Shown here: piece by piece, positions 1 to 6,379 of the stretch
How positions within the stretch are numbered: position 1 is the first letter of the stretch
Layout of the letters: every line of letters begins with the position of its first letter
NCBI GenBank assembly: GCA_964446865.1
Contig: CAYURD010000109.1
Coordinates: 1 to 12,514, forward strand
Source: Glaciecola sp964446865
GTDB lineage: Bacteria > Pseudomonadota > Gammaproteobacteria > Enterobacterales > Alteromonadaceae
DNA length: 12,514 nucleotides
Direction: 5' to 3'
Program-made: the position numbers and the translations under genes
Notes under the pieces: generated by a model
What the model saw: only the letters and a program-made list of their open reading frames with translations
Told to the model about the DNA's origin: nothing
Database searches by the model: none

Positions 1-1
1 A

Positions 2-652
2 TTCAAAGCCGTCATTTTCGATTTTGATGGCACCTTAGTCGATTCAGAGCTCTTACATTTTCAAAGTTGGAACGAAGCCATCAAACCTTTTGGTATATCC
101 CTTACAAAAGATGACTACTTTTCAAACTTTGTGGGCGTACCGGCCTTAGGCAATGCTGAGCTTATATTGGCAAGGCATGCTTTACCTGCACTGCCACAAG
201 AACTAGTGGCTTCAAAAGAAGCGGCACTGCTCGCACTTGCTGACACCGTCGATACGCCATTTATGCCATTTGCAGAAGAGCTCTTAAAGCAGCTTTACGC
301 CCAAAAGATCCCCATGTCAATTGTATCGGGCAGTCACAAAAGCGACATTTTGCGCGTTGTACAACGGACTAATATTGGTCACTACTTTCAGCATATAATT
401 TCGTGCGATGATGTTGCTGCAAATAAGCCCGATCCCGAGGGTTATTTAGCATGCGCTAAAAAGATGGGCTTCAATAAACATGAATATTTAGTAGTAGAAG
501 ACACAAGTACAGGCACGCAAGCCGCCAAAAGTGCTGGCTTAACTTGTTACGCTGTTCAACATGAAGAAAAGTATCATAAAGGCCTAAAAGATGCTGGTGC
601 AGATCAAGTGTTTCTTAATTTGGATAAAGCGTTCGAAGCAGTGCTTGTATAG
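2..652 (+). CDS. HAD-superfamily hydrolase (subfamily IA phosphatase/phosphoglucomutase-like), 5' end cut by window edge
   Basis: The reading frame is open from base 2 and is missing only a few N-terminal codons, because the first visible residues already lead into the HAD nucleophile motif. The four HAD signatures are all present. Motif I is DFDGTLVDSE near the start. Motif II is the serine in IVSGS. Motif III is the lysine in NKPDPEGY. Motif IV is the acidic pair in VVEDTSTG. The 216 visible residues match the 210-230 usual for haloacid-dehalogenase-like subfamily IA enzymes. These are soluble Mg-dependent phosphatases or beta-phosphoglucomutase-like enzymes acting on small phosphorylated metabolites, and the helical cap lies between motifs I and II. 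The substrate cannot be told from sequence. A first ATG at 131 is internal and would delete the catalytic aspartates, so it is not the start. The next gene is about 200 bases downstream, so co-transcription is uncertain. Confidence 0.9.
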   Translation, partial: FKAVIFDFDGTLVDSELLHFQSWNEAIKPFGISLTKDDYFSNFVGVPALGNAELILARHALPALPQELVASKEAALLALADTVDTPFMPFAEELLKQLYAQKIPMSIVSGSHKSDILRVVQRTNIGHYFQHIISCDDVAANKPDPEGYLACAKKMGFNKHEYLVVEDTSTGTQAAKSAGLTCYAVQHEEKYHKGLKDAGADQVFLNLDKAFEAVLV

Positions 653-854
653 TGAGATGTTTCTATAAGATGGATTATCTAGCTATCGTAATAGCAACAT
701 TTTGCCTAGCCCTATTGCAAACTGGCGCGGGGTTTTTGATAACAACACTATAGTGATTTTATTAGCGTTGTTTATTAGTAAATTACTAACCCGCCATTCT
801 CGAAACACGACGTCTCATTCTACGAGAAGTTAGTACAATAAAAGTGGAGCAAGC

Positions 855-1325
855 ATGACTGTACAGCCAATGAATTCCAATAACATCCCCGAACAAACAC
901 AAAAATCGCTTTACCCTTCACCTTTTAATGAACTGATGCAAGGTCGCATCAAGCGTAAATTGGGCGATTTCTTTGGTTTGAGTAATTTTGGCGTTAATCA
1001 AACAAGTTTGGCGCCAGGCGCGGTGTCTGCGCTTAATCACATGCACAGTAAACAAGATGAGTTTATCTTTATTATTAGCGGGCAAGCTACCTTGGTTTAT
1101 GGCGAGCACACATACACAATGCAAACAGGCGATTGCTGTGGGTTTAAAGCTGGGGAAGGTGTTGGTCATCAACTTATTAATAATAGTAATGACGAGCTTG
1201 TTTATCTTGAAATAGGCGATCGCTCCCAAGGAGATAAGGTCACATACCCCGACGATGATTTACAAGCCAACATGGATAATAAGGGTAAGTGGGTCTTTTC
1301 ACATAAAGATGGTACTGCGTACTAA
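855..1325 (+). CDS. Single-domain cupin protein
   Basis: This 156-residue cytoplasmic protein is a small cupin (Cupin_2 type). Cupin motif 1 is seen at residues 55-76, with metal ligands H62, H64 and E69 in the H-x-H-x4-E pattern followed by G76. Motif 2 is at 92-109, with G92 and H105 as the fourth ligand; the usual proline of motif 2 is replaced by K98. The intact ligand set implies a bound divalent metal. The C-terminal tail, with a PDDDL stretch and ending HKDGTAY, is of a kind I recall from stand-alone cupins of unknown function. Cupins of this size can be isomerases, dioxygenases or sugar/auxin-binding-like proteins; no substrate can be assigned. A GGAG ribosome site lies just upstream of the ATG. 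The next gene starts 63 bases after the stop, so the two may be co-transcribed. Confidence 0.85.
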   Translation: MTVQPMNSNNIPEQTQKSLYPSPFNELMQGRIKRKLGDFFGLSNFGVNQTSLAPGAVSALNHMHSKQDEFIFIISGQATLVYGEHTYTMQTGDCCGFKAGEGVGHQLINNSNDELVYLEIGDRSQGDKVTYPDDDLQANMDNKGKWVFSHKDGTAY

Positions 1326-1388
1326 ATTAGCCAATGTCTCTAAAACGTGTTAACAATAAAGTACGCATACCAGTTCACTAGGAATAAA

Positions 1389-1844
1389 ATGAAACACTGC
1401 CTCGGTCTTTTTTTACTACTAATATCACTACAGTGTGATTCATACGCAGCAACACTCGATGTTGAAGCACTTTCTAAGAACTTTATCAATAAGCTCGCAG
1501 CAAAATCTCAGCCTAGTGCTTCTGAAGCCGATATTGACGCTTATTTACATTTATTTTCTGATGATTTTGTTGACGACCATGTTAAAAGTAACTTTCAATT
1601 TAAAGATAAAGCGCAGTTAAAAAAAGCATTGATGAGAAAACTAGATGATGAAGTTCATTATTTACGCGTCGACATAAATAAAGAAATATTTGGTCGTACT
1701 AATGTGTTCATGCAAATTACCACAAGCGCAAAGGTAAAACCCTTTCATTTAGACAGCGTCATTGAGCATTCGACCACATCACTTATTTCGATAGAGTTTG
1801 ATGATAAAGGCTTGATCAAACGAATCATGCGATTTCCAGGATAG
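1389..1844 (+). CDS. Small secreted NTF2/SnoaL-like protein
   Basis: The protein is 151 residues from the ATG at 1389. This start is preferred over the in-frame ATG at 1347 because an AGGA site lies 5 bases upstream and the protein then begins with a clean signal peptide: K2, a hydrophobic core LGLFLLLIS, and a likely cleavage after SYA or SYAA near residues 20-22. The mature part begins with a long helix, has a D-AYLHLFSDDFVDDH segment, then alternating beta strands ending in a strand with F-D-KGLI. This order resembles the NTF2-like/SnoaL alpha+beta fold used by ketosteroid-isomerase-like enzymes and by non-catalytic periplasmic proteins. The fold call rests on pattern alone and no catalytic role can be claimed. 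It lies in the same direction as the cupin gene upstream and the diguanylate cyclase 115 bases downstream. Confidence 0.7.
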   Translation: MKHCLGLFLLLISLQCDSYAATLDVEALSKNFINKLAAKSQPSASEADIDAYLHLFSDDFVDDHVKSNFQFKDKAQLKKALMRKLDDEVHYLRVDINKEIFGRTNVFMQITTSAKVKPFHLDSVIEHSTTSLISIEFDDKGLIKRIMRFPG

Positions 1845-1900
1845 TGAGCAATTCAATTGGGGTATTTGGGACTACGAACATGTATGCCGGCCTACTTTTC

Positions 1901-1927
1901 TTATGGCTTTTGATTACTTGCCGATAA
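1901..1927 (+). promoter_or_regulatory. Sigma-28 (FliA)-like promoter candidate for the diguanylate cyclase gene
   Basis: TTATGGCT (1901-1908), 11 bases, then GCCGATAA (1920-1927). The -10 box matches the flagellar sigma consensus GCCGATAA at 8 of 8 positions. The -35 box matches TAAAGTTT at 4 of 8. The spacing is exactly canonical. The start codon is at 1959, leaving a leader of about 25 bases. The -10 box overlaps a small inverted repeat, CCGAT (1921-1925) with ATCGG (1934-1938). The weak -35 box keeps confidence moderate. Confidence 0.4.
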
Positions 1928-1958
1928 CCTAGCATCGGTCAGATAAACAAATAAACTA

Positions 1959-3302
1959 ATGTCAGAAAGTAAAGTGATCAAACGTTGTTACTATTCGCTA
2001 CGAATTTTTGCCATTGTTGGTAGCATTGTTCTCATTAGTATTAGTGTTCTTAAACCTGAAAAAAAGGTTAATGTTTTTCCCAATATGCCAGCTAAGCCGG
2101 CTATTTTTACTGATTCAATAGATGCCGTTAATCAGTCAGAAGTGAGCTGGTTAAATGAAGAAAAAACTCACTTTAGATGCGCCATAAAGGCACAATACGC
2201 GCGAAGAGTTTGCGGGGCAGAATACACTTTTCAACACGCTAATCCTGTACCTGACAACCCAAGAAACGATTTTCATGCTAACTCTACAAGTATCGATCTT
2301 TCAGACTATGAAGGTTTGCGTCTTTCAATAACGTATAACAATCCCGGAGGGGCGCCTACAGATCAAATCAATTTTAATATGAGAATGCTTGCAGCTGATC
2401 AAAGCGAAGTAAGGCGTATGAACAGTCAAAAAATTGCAGGCGCTTACATCAAAGCTAGCGAATTTACCGGGGTAATAGACGTAAAATTTGAAGACATTAG
2501 TGTTGCTGATTGGTGGATTTCTTCTAATAACAAGACAAGAGACGAACGTCGTTTGCAATTAGATAAATTGGTACAAATAGGGATTCTTTTAACCAGCCGA
2601 GCACCCATAGGCATACACGAATTTAAAATTAATAACATTGAAGCTTATGGCCAATGGGTGTCTGCTGAAAAATTATACTTGTCAATTATTAGCTTATGGA
2701 TTGTCACGATTATTCTTGAAGGCTTGATGCGTTTAGTGAACATGAGTTACCGATACAAGCAAGAGCAAGATACTTTAAAGAAGCTAAACTCAAAGTATGA
2801 AGATGTAAAAGAGCAAAGTCATCGAGACCAGTTAACAGGCGCCTACAATCGTCGCGGCCTTGCTAAAATTACTAAGCATCTTGAAAGAGAGTCCAATGAC
2901 TTAAAATTTGGTGTGCTGGTAATCGATCTTGACCATTTTAAAAAGATAAACGATACAATTGGGCATAGTGGTGGTGACAGGGTTCTTGTTTTAGTGAGTG
3001 AATTAATGATTAACACTTTGCGATCGCAAGATACATTTGCGCGCTGGGGTGGTGAAGAGTTTGTTGTTATCGCACAATACCAAAAGCAAGAAGAATTGCA
3101 TGCTTTAGGTGAGCGCTTACGAACACTAATTAGTAAAAGTAAAATGGAATTAAACGATGGAAAAAATGTATCGGTCTCAGTCAGCATTGGGATTACTCGA
3201 GTTCGTACCAACGAGAGCTTTAATGTTGCGTTTGAACGCAGTGACGAAGCGCTATATGAAGCTAAGAATTCAGGTAGAAACTGCTGCGTTTATAGAAACT
3301 AA
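1959..3302 (+). CDS. Membrane diguanylate cyclase with periplasmic carbohydrate-binding-like sensor (GGDEF family)
   Basis: This 447-residue inner-membrane enzyme makes cyclic di-GMP from two GTP. Its layout is: transmembrane helix 1 at about 14-31; a periplasmic domain at 32-238; transmembrane helix 2 at 239-257; a coiled-coil linker at about 263-287; and a GGDEF domain to the end. The active-site loop is GGEEF at 364-368. The inhibitory site RxxD is intact at 355-358, so product inhibition is expected. The DxLTGAYNRRG and DLDHFKKINDTIGH signatures are also present, and no EAL domain follows. The periplasmic part has beta-strand patterns such as SIDLSDYEGLRLSITY and ends in EFKINNIEAYG. This resembles CIA30/CBM11-like galactose-binding folds, so the ligand may be a sugar or polysaccharide; that is inference. 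The start is the first ATG and has only a weak ribosome site. A sigma-28-like box precedes it. The gene converges on amtB. Confidence 0.93.
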   Translation: MSESKVIKRCYYSLRIFAIVGSIVLISISVLKPEKKVNVFPNMPAKPAIFTDSIDAVNQSEVSWLNEEKTHFRCAIKAQYARRVCGAEYTFQHANPVPDNPRNDFHANSTSIDLSDYEGLRLSITYNNPGGAPTDQINFNMRMLAADQSEVRRMNSQKIAGAYIKASEFTGVIDVKFEDISVADWWISSNNKTRDERRLQLDKLVQIGILLTSRAPIGIHEFKINNIEAYGQWVSAEKLYLSIISLWIVTIILEGLMRLVNMSYRYKQEQDTLKKLNSKYEDVKEQSHRDQLTGAYNRRGLAKITKHLERESNDLKFGVLVIDLDHFKKINDTIGHSGGDRVLVLVSELMINTLRSQDTFARWGGEEFVVIAQYQKQEELHALGERLRTLISKSKMELNDGKNVSVSVSIGITRVRTNESFNVAFERSDEALYEAKNSGRNCCVYRN

Positions 3303-3312
3303 ATAAGCTTAT

Positions 3313-3336
3313 AAAAAAAGACGATAACCTTTATCG
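3313..3336 (-). terminator. Rho-independent terminator of the glnK-amtB operon
   Basis: Read on the minus strand, a perfect 6-bp stem CGATAA/TTATCG with a 3-base loop (3322-3336) is followed by TC and a run of seven T (3313-3319). It lies about 37 bases past the amtB stop, between the convergent amtB and cyclase genes. The stem is short and AT-rich, but the T run is good. Confidence 0.65.
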
Positions 3337-3372
3337 CTATCGCCTTGTTACTAAAAAGCACTGATTACCGTA

Positions 3373-4581
3373 TTAGTCTTTACCGACGGCGCCAATATTA
3401 TGGATGCTTAAATCGGCACCATGATACTCTTCTTCTTCGCTAAGTCTAATCGCAGACACTTTACTAATCGCGCCATAAACAATAAAGCCGCCAATGAGTG
3501 CAACAGCAATACCGCCAATGCTACCAATAATCTGTGCAACCAAAGAAACGCCGCCTAAACCGCCTAGTGCTTCTAAGCCGAATATTCCTGTTGCAATGCC
3601 GCCCCATAATCCACATACACCGTGCAGCGGCCATACGCCTAACACATCATCGATTTTTTTAGACTGCTGTATAAGCGTGAACATTTTTACAAATATAAAG
3701 CCAGCAACTAGCCCAACAACTAATGATCCCATTGGATGCATTACATCAGAGCCTGCACAAACCGCAACTAAACCAGCAAGAGGCCCATTATGAATAAAGC
3801 CTGGGTCATTTTTACCAAAAAACAGAGCCGCTAATATCCCGCCTACCATGGCCATTAATGAATTCATGGCCACTAAACCACTGATCCCGTTAACCGCTTG
3901 CGCAGACATCACGTTAAAACCAAACCAACCAATGCACAGTATCCATGTACCGAGTGCAAGAAAAGGAATGTTTGATGGCGCAAAGGCAACCAGCTTACTA
4001 TCTTTTAAACGACCGTTGCGAAGCCCTAAAAAGTACACGCCAACAAATGCCAACCAGCCGCCAACACCGTGCACAACAATTGAACCGGCAAAATCGTGAA
4101 ATGGTGCGCCAGTGACTTCTTCTAACCATGCTTGTAAGCCATAATTACCATTCCAAACTATCCCTTCAAAAAACGGATACACAAACGCGACTATTAGCCC
4201 TGATGCAATTAAAAACGGATAAAACTTTGCACGCTCGGCAATACCACCCGAAATGATGGCCGGAATCGCCGCAGCAAAAGTCATTAAAAAGAAGAACTTA
4301 ACTAAGTCATAACCATTGTTTGCAGATAATTCGGCAGCACTGCTAAAAAACGTTGTTTCATAGGCAATGTAATAGCCAATAAAAAAGTAAGCGATGCACG
4401 AAATCGCAAAGTCGGTAATAATTTTGACTAAGGCATTTACTTGGTTTTTATGCCTAACGGTACCAACCTCCAAAAATGCAAAACCAGCGTGCATGGCAAA
4501 TACCATTATCGCGCCAATCAATATAAAAAATGTGTCTGAGCTTTGCACCAGTGTTTCTACGGCGCTATTTATTTTGTCCAT
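3373..4581 (-). CDS. amtB: Ammonium transporter AmtB
   Basis: A 402-residue polytopic inner-membrane protein of the Amt/Mep/Rh family, which conducts ammonium/ammonia into the cell. About eleven hydrophobic segments can be counted. The family's key residues are visible: the periplasmic-side aspartate D163 in the HDFAG motif, and the twin pore histidines H171 (VVHGVGGW) and H320 (WPLHGVCGLWGG). F102 in the MTFAA segment sits where the Phe gate is expected. The cytoplasmic tail is acidic (SEEEEYHGADLSIHNIGA), comparable to the tail that contacts GlnK in E. coli AmtB. There is no cleavable signal peptide: the N-terminus goes straight into helix 1, so it is shorter than the 428-residue E. coli precursor. 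The gene lies 49 bases downstream of glnK in the same direction, the standard arrangement for nitrogen-limited expression, and ends at a terminator. Confidence 0.96.
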   Translation of the reverse strand: MDKINSAVETLVQSSDTFFILIGAIMVFAMHAGFAFLEVGTVRHKNQVNALVKIITDFAISCIAYFFIGYYIAYETTFFSSAAELSANNGYDLVKFFFLMTFAAAIPAIISGGIAERAKFYPFLIASGLIVAFVYPFFEGIVWNGNYGLQAWLEEVTGAPFHDFAGSIVVHGVGGWLAFVGVYFLGLRNGRLKDSKLVAFAPSNIPFLALGTWILCIGWFGFNVMSAQAVNGISGLVAMNSLMAMVGGILAALFFGKNDPGFIHNGPLAGLVAVCAGSDVMHPMGSLVVGLVAGFIFVKMFTLIQQSKKIDDVLGVWPLHGVCGLWGGIATGIFGLEALGGLGGVSLVAQIIGSIGGIAVALIGGFIVYGAISKVSAIRLSEEEEYHGADLSIHNIGAVGKD

Positions 4582-4630
4582 ACGAGTTCTCTACTAAATG
4601 TTCTATTTTTATGAGTGTTAAGTTTTGTGA

Positions 4631-4969
4631 TTAAAGTGCTTCGTCGTTTTCTTCGCCTGTGCGAATGCGAACGGCTCGTTCTAAATTAGTGACAAATATT
4701 TTGCCATCGCCAATTTTGCCGGTTTTTGCAGTTTCTTGGATAATCTCGATACAGCGGTCAACCTGATCGTCGGCCACGCCAATCTCCAATTTAATTTTGG
4801 GTAAGAAATCTATTTTGTATTCTGCTCCCCTATAAGTCTCAGAATGTCCCTTTTGGCGACCAAAGCCTTTTACTTCGGTAACGGTTAGTCCTGCAATACC
4901 CGCTTCGCTTAATGCTTCACGTACATCGTCTAATTTGAAGGGTTTTATGATTGCCTCGATTTTTTTCAT
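4631..4969 (-). CDS. glnK: Nitrogen regulatory protein P-II (GlnK position, amtB-linked)
   Basis: A 112-residue P-II signal protein. The T-loop carries the uridylylation tyrosine Y51 inside YRGAEY, and the ATP-binding loop TGKIGDGKIFV is at about residues 83-93. The length equals the family's usual 112. P-II proteins are trimers that sense ATP/ADP, 2-oxoglutarate and glutamine (through GlnD uridylylation). GlnK plugs the AmtB pore when nitrogen is plentiful. Position 54 is Asp, as in E. coli GlnB, rather than Asn as in E. coli GlnK, so sequence alone does not separate the paralogues. The symbol rests on linkage: amtB follows 49 bases downstream, in the same transcript. No strong ribosome site is seen directly before the ATG; GAAG lies about 10 bases upstream. 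A possible sigma-54 promoter is about 95 bases upstream. Confidence 0.93.
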   Translation of the reverse strand: MKKIEAIIKPFKLDDVREALSEAGIAGLTVTEVKGFGRQKGHSETYRGAEYKIDFLPKIKLEIGVADDQVDRCIEIIQETAKTGKIGDGKIFVTNLERAVRIRTGEENDEAL

Positions 4970-5063
4970 AGGTGTGCACTTCTTATTATGTTTATTTACG
5001 ATTGACTAGGTTAACAAAGTTTTTACAAATTAATACTACTTATGCGCTTTTAATTCATAAATA

Positions 5064-5079
5064 TGCAGATTTGTATCCA
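5064..5079 (-). promoter_or_regulatory. Sigma-54 (RpoN)-like promoter candidate for glnK-amtB
   Basis: On the minus strand the sequence TGGATACAAATCTGCA has the invariant GG and GC dinucleotides separated by exactly ten bases, with T before GG, and T before and A after GC, as in TGGCAC-N5-TTGCA. The intervening CAC of the -24 box is not conserved. The expected transcript start is about 84 bases before the glnK ATG. RpoN/NtrC control is usual for glnK-amtB, which raises the prior, but the match is only partial. Confidence 0.35.
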
Positions 5080-5226
5080 CAACAGCCTACAAATTGCTCA
5101 ATTTTTAGCAATGCTCATTTCGAAGCTAGATTGCAGTCATAAATATTTAAAAAAACTTAGCTGCCTGCAACCTTATTAATTTAATGGCGTAATTGTTATT
5201 AGAAAACTAAAAACGTCTGTGTTTAC

Positions 5227-5243
5227 ACCATTGAGCAAATGGT
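5227..5243. repeat. Short inverted repeat, operator-like
   Basis: ACCATT-GAGCA-AATGGT, perfect 6-bp arms with a 5-base centre, centred about 39 bases before the ATG at 5274. Size and position suit a repressor or activator site. The regulator is unknown and the match could be chance in AT-rich DNA. Confidence 0.3.
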
Positions 5244-5273
5244 TGACTAAGTCGAAATTTTTAAGGAAAAAAA

Positions 5274-5951
5274 ATGAAATACAAAAATTTGTTAGTACTT
5301 GCAGTAATGCTAATGGGCAGCTTTTCGTCCTTTGCGGCCGTTGTCTCGGTTACAAACAATGAGTTTGAAATAATAGATGGTAGTAATAGTTTAAAAAGTT
5401 TTGTGTTCGATGATTCCTTATTTCAAGGTAGCAACATTATTACCGACATAAGCTTGTCAGTTACTTTCAGCAAATGTACCTTCGAAGTCAGTGAAACCGG
5501 CTGTATCGCAGGCGGGGGACAAAGCCTCCCATTTAACAACGAAATTGGTCTTGCTCTCATTGGGCCCAATGGTGAGTCAGTATCTTTAATAGAAAATGTC
5601 GGGGGCGATGAAAGATTCGAAACCGGCGTATTTAGTACCTTTATTACAGGTCGCGGTGATTTTAGTTTCGTGAATATATTGTTTTCGGATGCAGGACAAG
5701 ATTTGTTTAATGACCTTGCAAGTGTGATTGATGTTAATTCAAATGTTTTTGCGCCAGAGGGATTTTTGTCAGATTTTATTGGGATATCTGGCGCAGGATC
5801 GTGGCAATTGTTTGTTGAAGATGATTCTAACTTTGACCCTTTAGCCTTCCATTCTGCGACACTAAATATCACTACCGCACAAGTAAGTGCACCAGCTGTT
5901 TTCGGCATTTTTGCCTTCGCAGCGTTAGGCTTACTAGCAAGACGTAAATAA
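5274..5951 (+). CDS. Secreted P-domain-like protein with PEP-CTERM-like C-terminal sorting tail
   Basis: The protein has 225 residues. The N-terminus is a clear signal peptide (K2-K4, hydrophobic core to G15, cleavage after SFA near residue 21). The body, about residues 38-200, reads like the proprotein-convertase P domain (P/Homo B). It has an ISLSVTFSKC strand, a GPNGESVSLIENVGG turn, then FAPEGFLSDF and GAGSWQLFVEDD, and ends in ATLNIT. C68 and C77 could form a disulfide. The C-terminus has the three parts of a PEP-CTERM/exosortase signal: SAP at 205-207 in place of PEP, a hydrophobic stretch 208-221, and the basic end RRK. Such proteins are processed by an exosortase/archaeosortase-type enzyme and reach the envelope or matrix; no sortase gene is in the window. 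There is no protease domain, so a binding or structural role is likelier than catalysis. AAGGA lies 6 bases before the ATG, and a strong terminator follows. Confidence 0.8.
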   Translation: MKYKNLLVLAVMLMGSFSSFAAVVSVTNNEFEIIDGSNSLKSFVFDDSLFQGSNIITDISLSVTFSKCTFEVSETGCIAGGGQSLPFNNEIGLALIGPNGESVSLIENVGGDERFETGVFSTFITGRGDFSFVNILFSDAGQDLFNDLASVIDVNSNVFAPEGFLSDFIGISGAGSWQLFVEDDSNFDPLAFHSATLNITTAQVSAPAVFGIFAFAALGLLARRK

Positions 5952-5973
5952 TTTTTAGTAAAAGTTGTGTGTT

Positions 5974-6009
5974 GCCGTTAAGGGCGCAGTTTGCTCTTAG
6001 CGGTTTTTT
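5974..6009 (+). terminator. Strong Rho-independent terminator after the P-domain gene
   Basis: CCGTTAAGGGC (5975-5985) pairs over all 11 positions with GCTCTTAGCGG (5993-6003), allowing two G-U pairs, around a 7-base loop. Six T follow directly (6004-6009). It starts 23 bases past the stop codon at 5951, so the gene is monocistronic or the last of its unit. Confidence 0.9.
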
Positions 6010-6245
6010 ATATCCTTAGTGCTAAAAAGTAATCATACTTACCGCTCAATCTAGTTCTGCAACAAATTCATAATCGCTTAACAGCAATTCTAAACTCTCT
6101 TTGCACGTTTATTTTTAGTTCACGCAACGTTATAGAAATATCGTAGAAAAAACGGTGACGGTGTTAGCGACTTGTTCAGATGGCATGGTCATTCCCAGTA
6201 ATTGAGTTACCAATATTAAAACATAAAGAAAAATGAGGTTTAGGC

Positions 6246-6272
6246 TTAAGGGATAGTGAGTAATGCCGATAA
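6246..6272 (+). promoter_or_regulatory. Sigma-28 (FliA)-like promoter candidate P1 for the chemoreceptor gene
   Basis: TTAAGGGA (6246-6253), 11 bases, GCCGATAA (6265-6272). The -10 box is a perfect match to the flagellar sigma consensus and the -35 box matches TAAAGTTT at 4 of 8 positions, with correct spacing. The start codon is about 107 bases further on. Confidence 0.4.
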
Positions 6273-6287
6273 TCGTCTTGTTGATTG

Positions 6288-6314
6288 TCAAGCTGAAGCA
6301 ATGCTTGCCGATAG
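6288..6314 (+). promoter_or_regulatory. Sigma-28 (FliA)-like promoter candidate P2 for the chemoreceptor gene
   Basis: TCAAGCTG (6288-6295), 11 bases, GCCGATAG (6307-6314). The -10 box matches at 7 of 8 and the -35 box at 5 of 8, with canonical spacing. It lies 42 bases downstream of P1 in the same direction. Chemoreceptor genes are classical sigma-28 targets, which supports at least one of the pair being used. Confidence 0.45.
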
Positions 6315-6379
6315 CCTGTATGTAATTGCAAAGAAATAAAGTTTGCTAAAACCAACTATCTGATTGATTAAGGGAAAAA

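Larger units (their letters stand above)
4970..5273. other. Divergent regulatory region between glnK and the 5274 gene
   Basis: This 304-base AT-rich stretch separates two divergent genes and shows no coding frame I would defend. It holds a sigma-54-like motif facing glnK (5064-5079). It also has a 6-bp inverted repeat ATTGCT/AGCAAT at 5093-5112 and a second inverted repeat, ACCATT/AATGGT, at 5227-5243. TTGCTCAAT at 5094-5102 recurs inverted as ATTGAGCAA at 5230-5238. A weak sigma-70-like pair facing glnK (GGTTAA at 5009-5014 and ATTATG at 4985-4990 on the plus strand, 18 apart) would leave a leader of only about 8 bases, so it is less attractive. No perfect NtrC site (GCACC-N5-GGTGC) was found. 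Confidence 0.6.
6010..6379. other. 370-base gene-poor region upstream of the chemoreceptor
   Basis: No gene is convincing here. The downstream half carries sigma-28-like promoter motifs (listed separately), including an exact TAAAGTTT at 6337-6344 that has no matching -10 box 11 bases on. Two short open frames overlap on opposite strands. On the plus strand a GTG-started 27-codon frame (6256-6339) reads like ordinary protein (NADNRLVDCQAEAMLADSLY). On the minus strand a frame open from 6345 down to 6133 has a hydrophobic stretch but no ATG until 6192. They may be gene remnants or chance. Confidence 0.5.

Noticed and set aside
653..854. Small inverted repeats after the HAD gene (GCTAT/ATAGC at 682-695, palindrome CACTATAGTG at 746-755, TTCTCG/CGAGAA at 797-828)
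   Set aside because: Stems are 5-6 bp or shorter without proper T runs; they are too weak to call terminators or operators.
1347..1388. Earlier ATG for the NTF2-like secreted protein
   Set aside because: It would bury the signal peptide behind 14 polar residues, and the ATG at 1389 has the better ribosome site.
5227..5243. NtrC binding site at the ACCATT/AATGGT repeat
   Set aside because: The ACC and GGT half-sites are too far apart for the NtrC consensus, which needs GCACC-N5-GGTGC.
5423..5908. Minus-strand 161-codon frame inside the P-domain gene
   Set aside because: It overlaps a gene with signal peptide, domain pattern and terminator on the plus strand; no recognisable features of its own.
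6256..6339. GTG-started 27-codon small gene
   Set aside because: It overlaps two sigma-28-like promoter motifs and has no properly spaced ribosome site; kept only as a low-interest observation.
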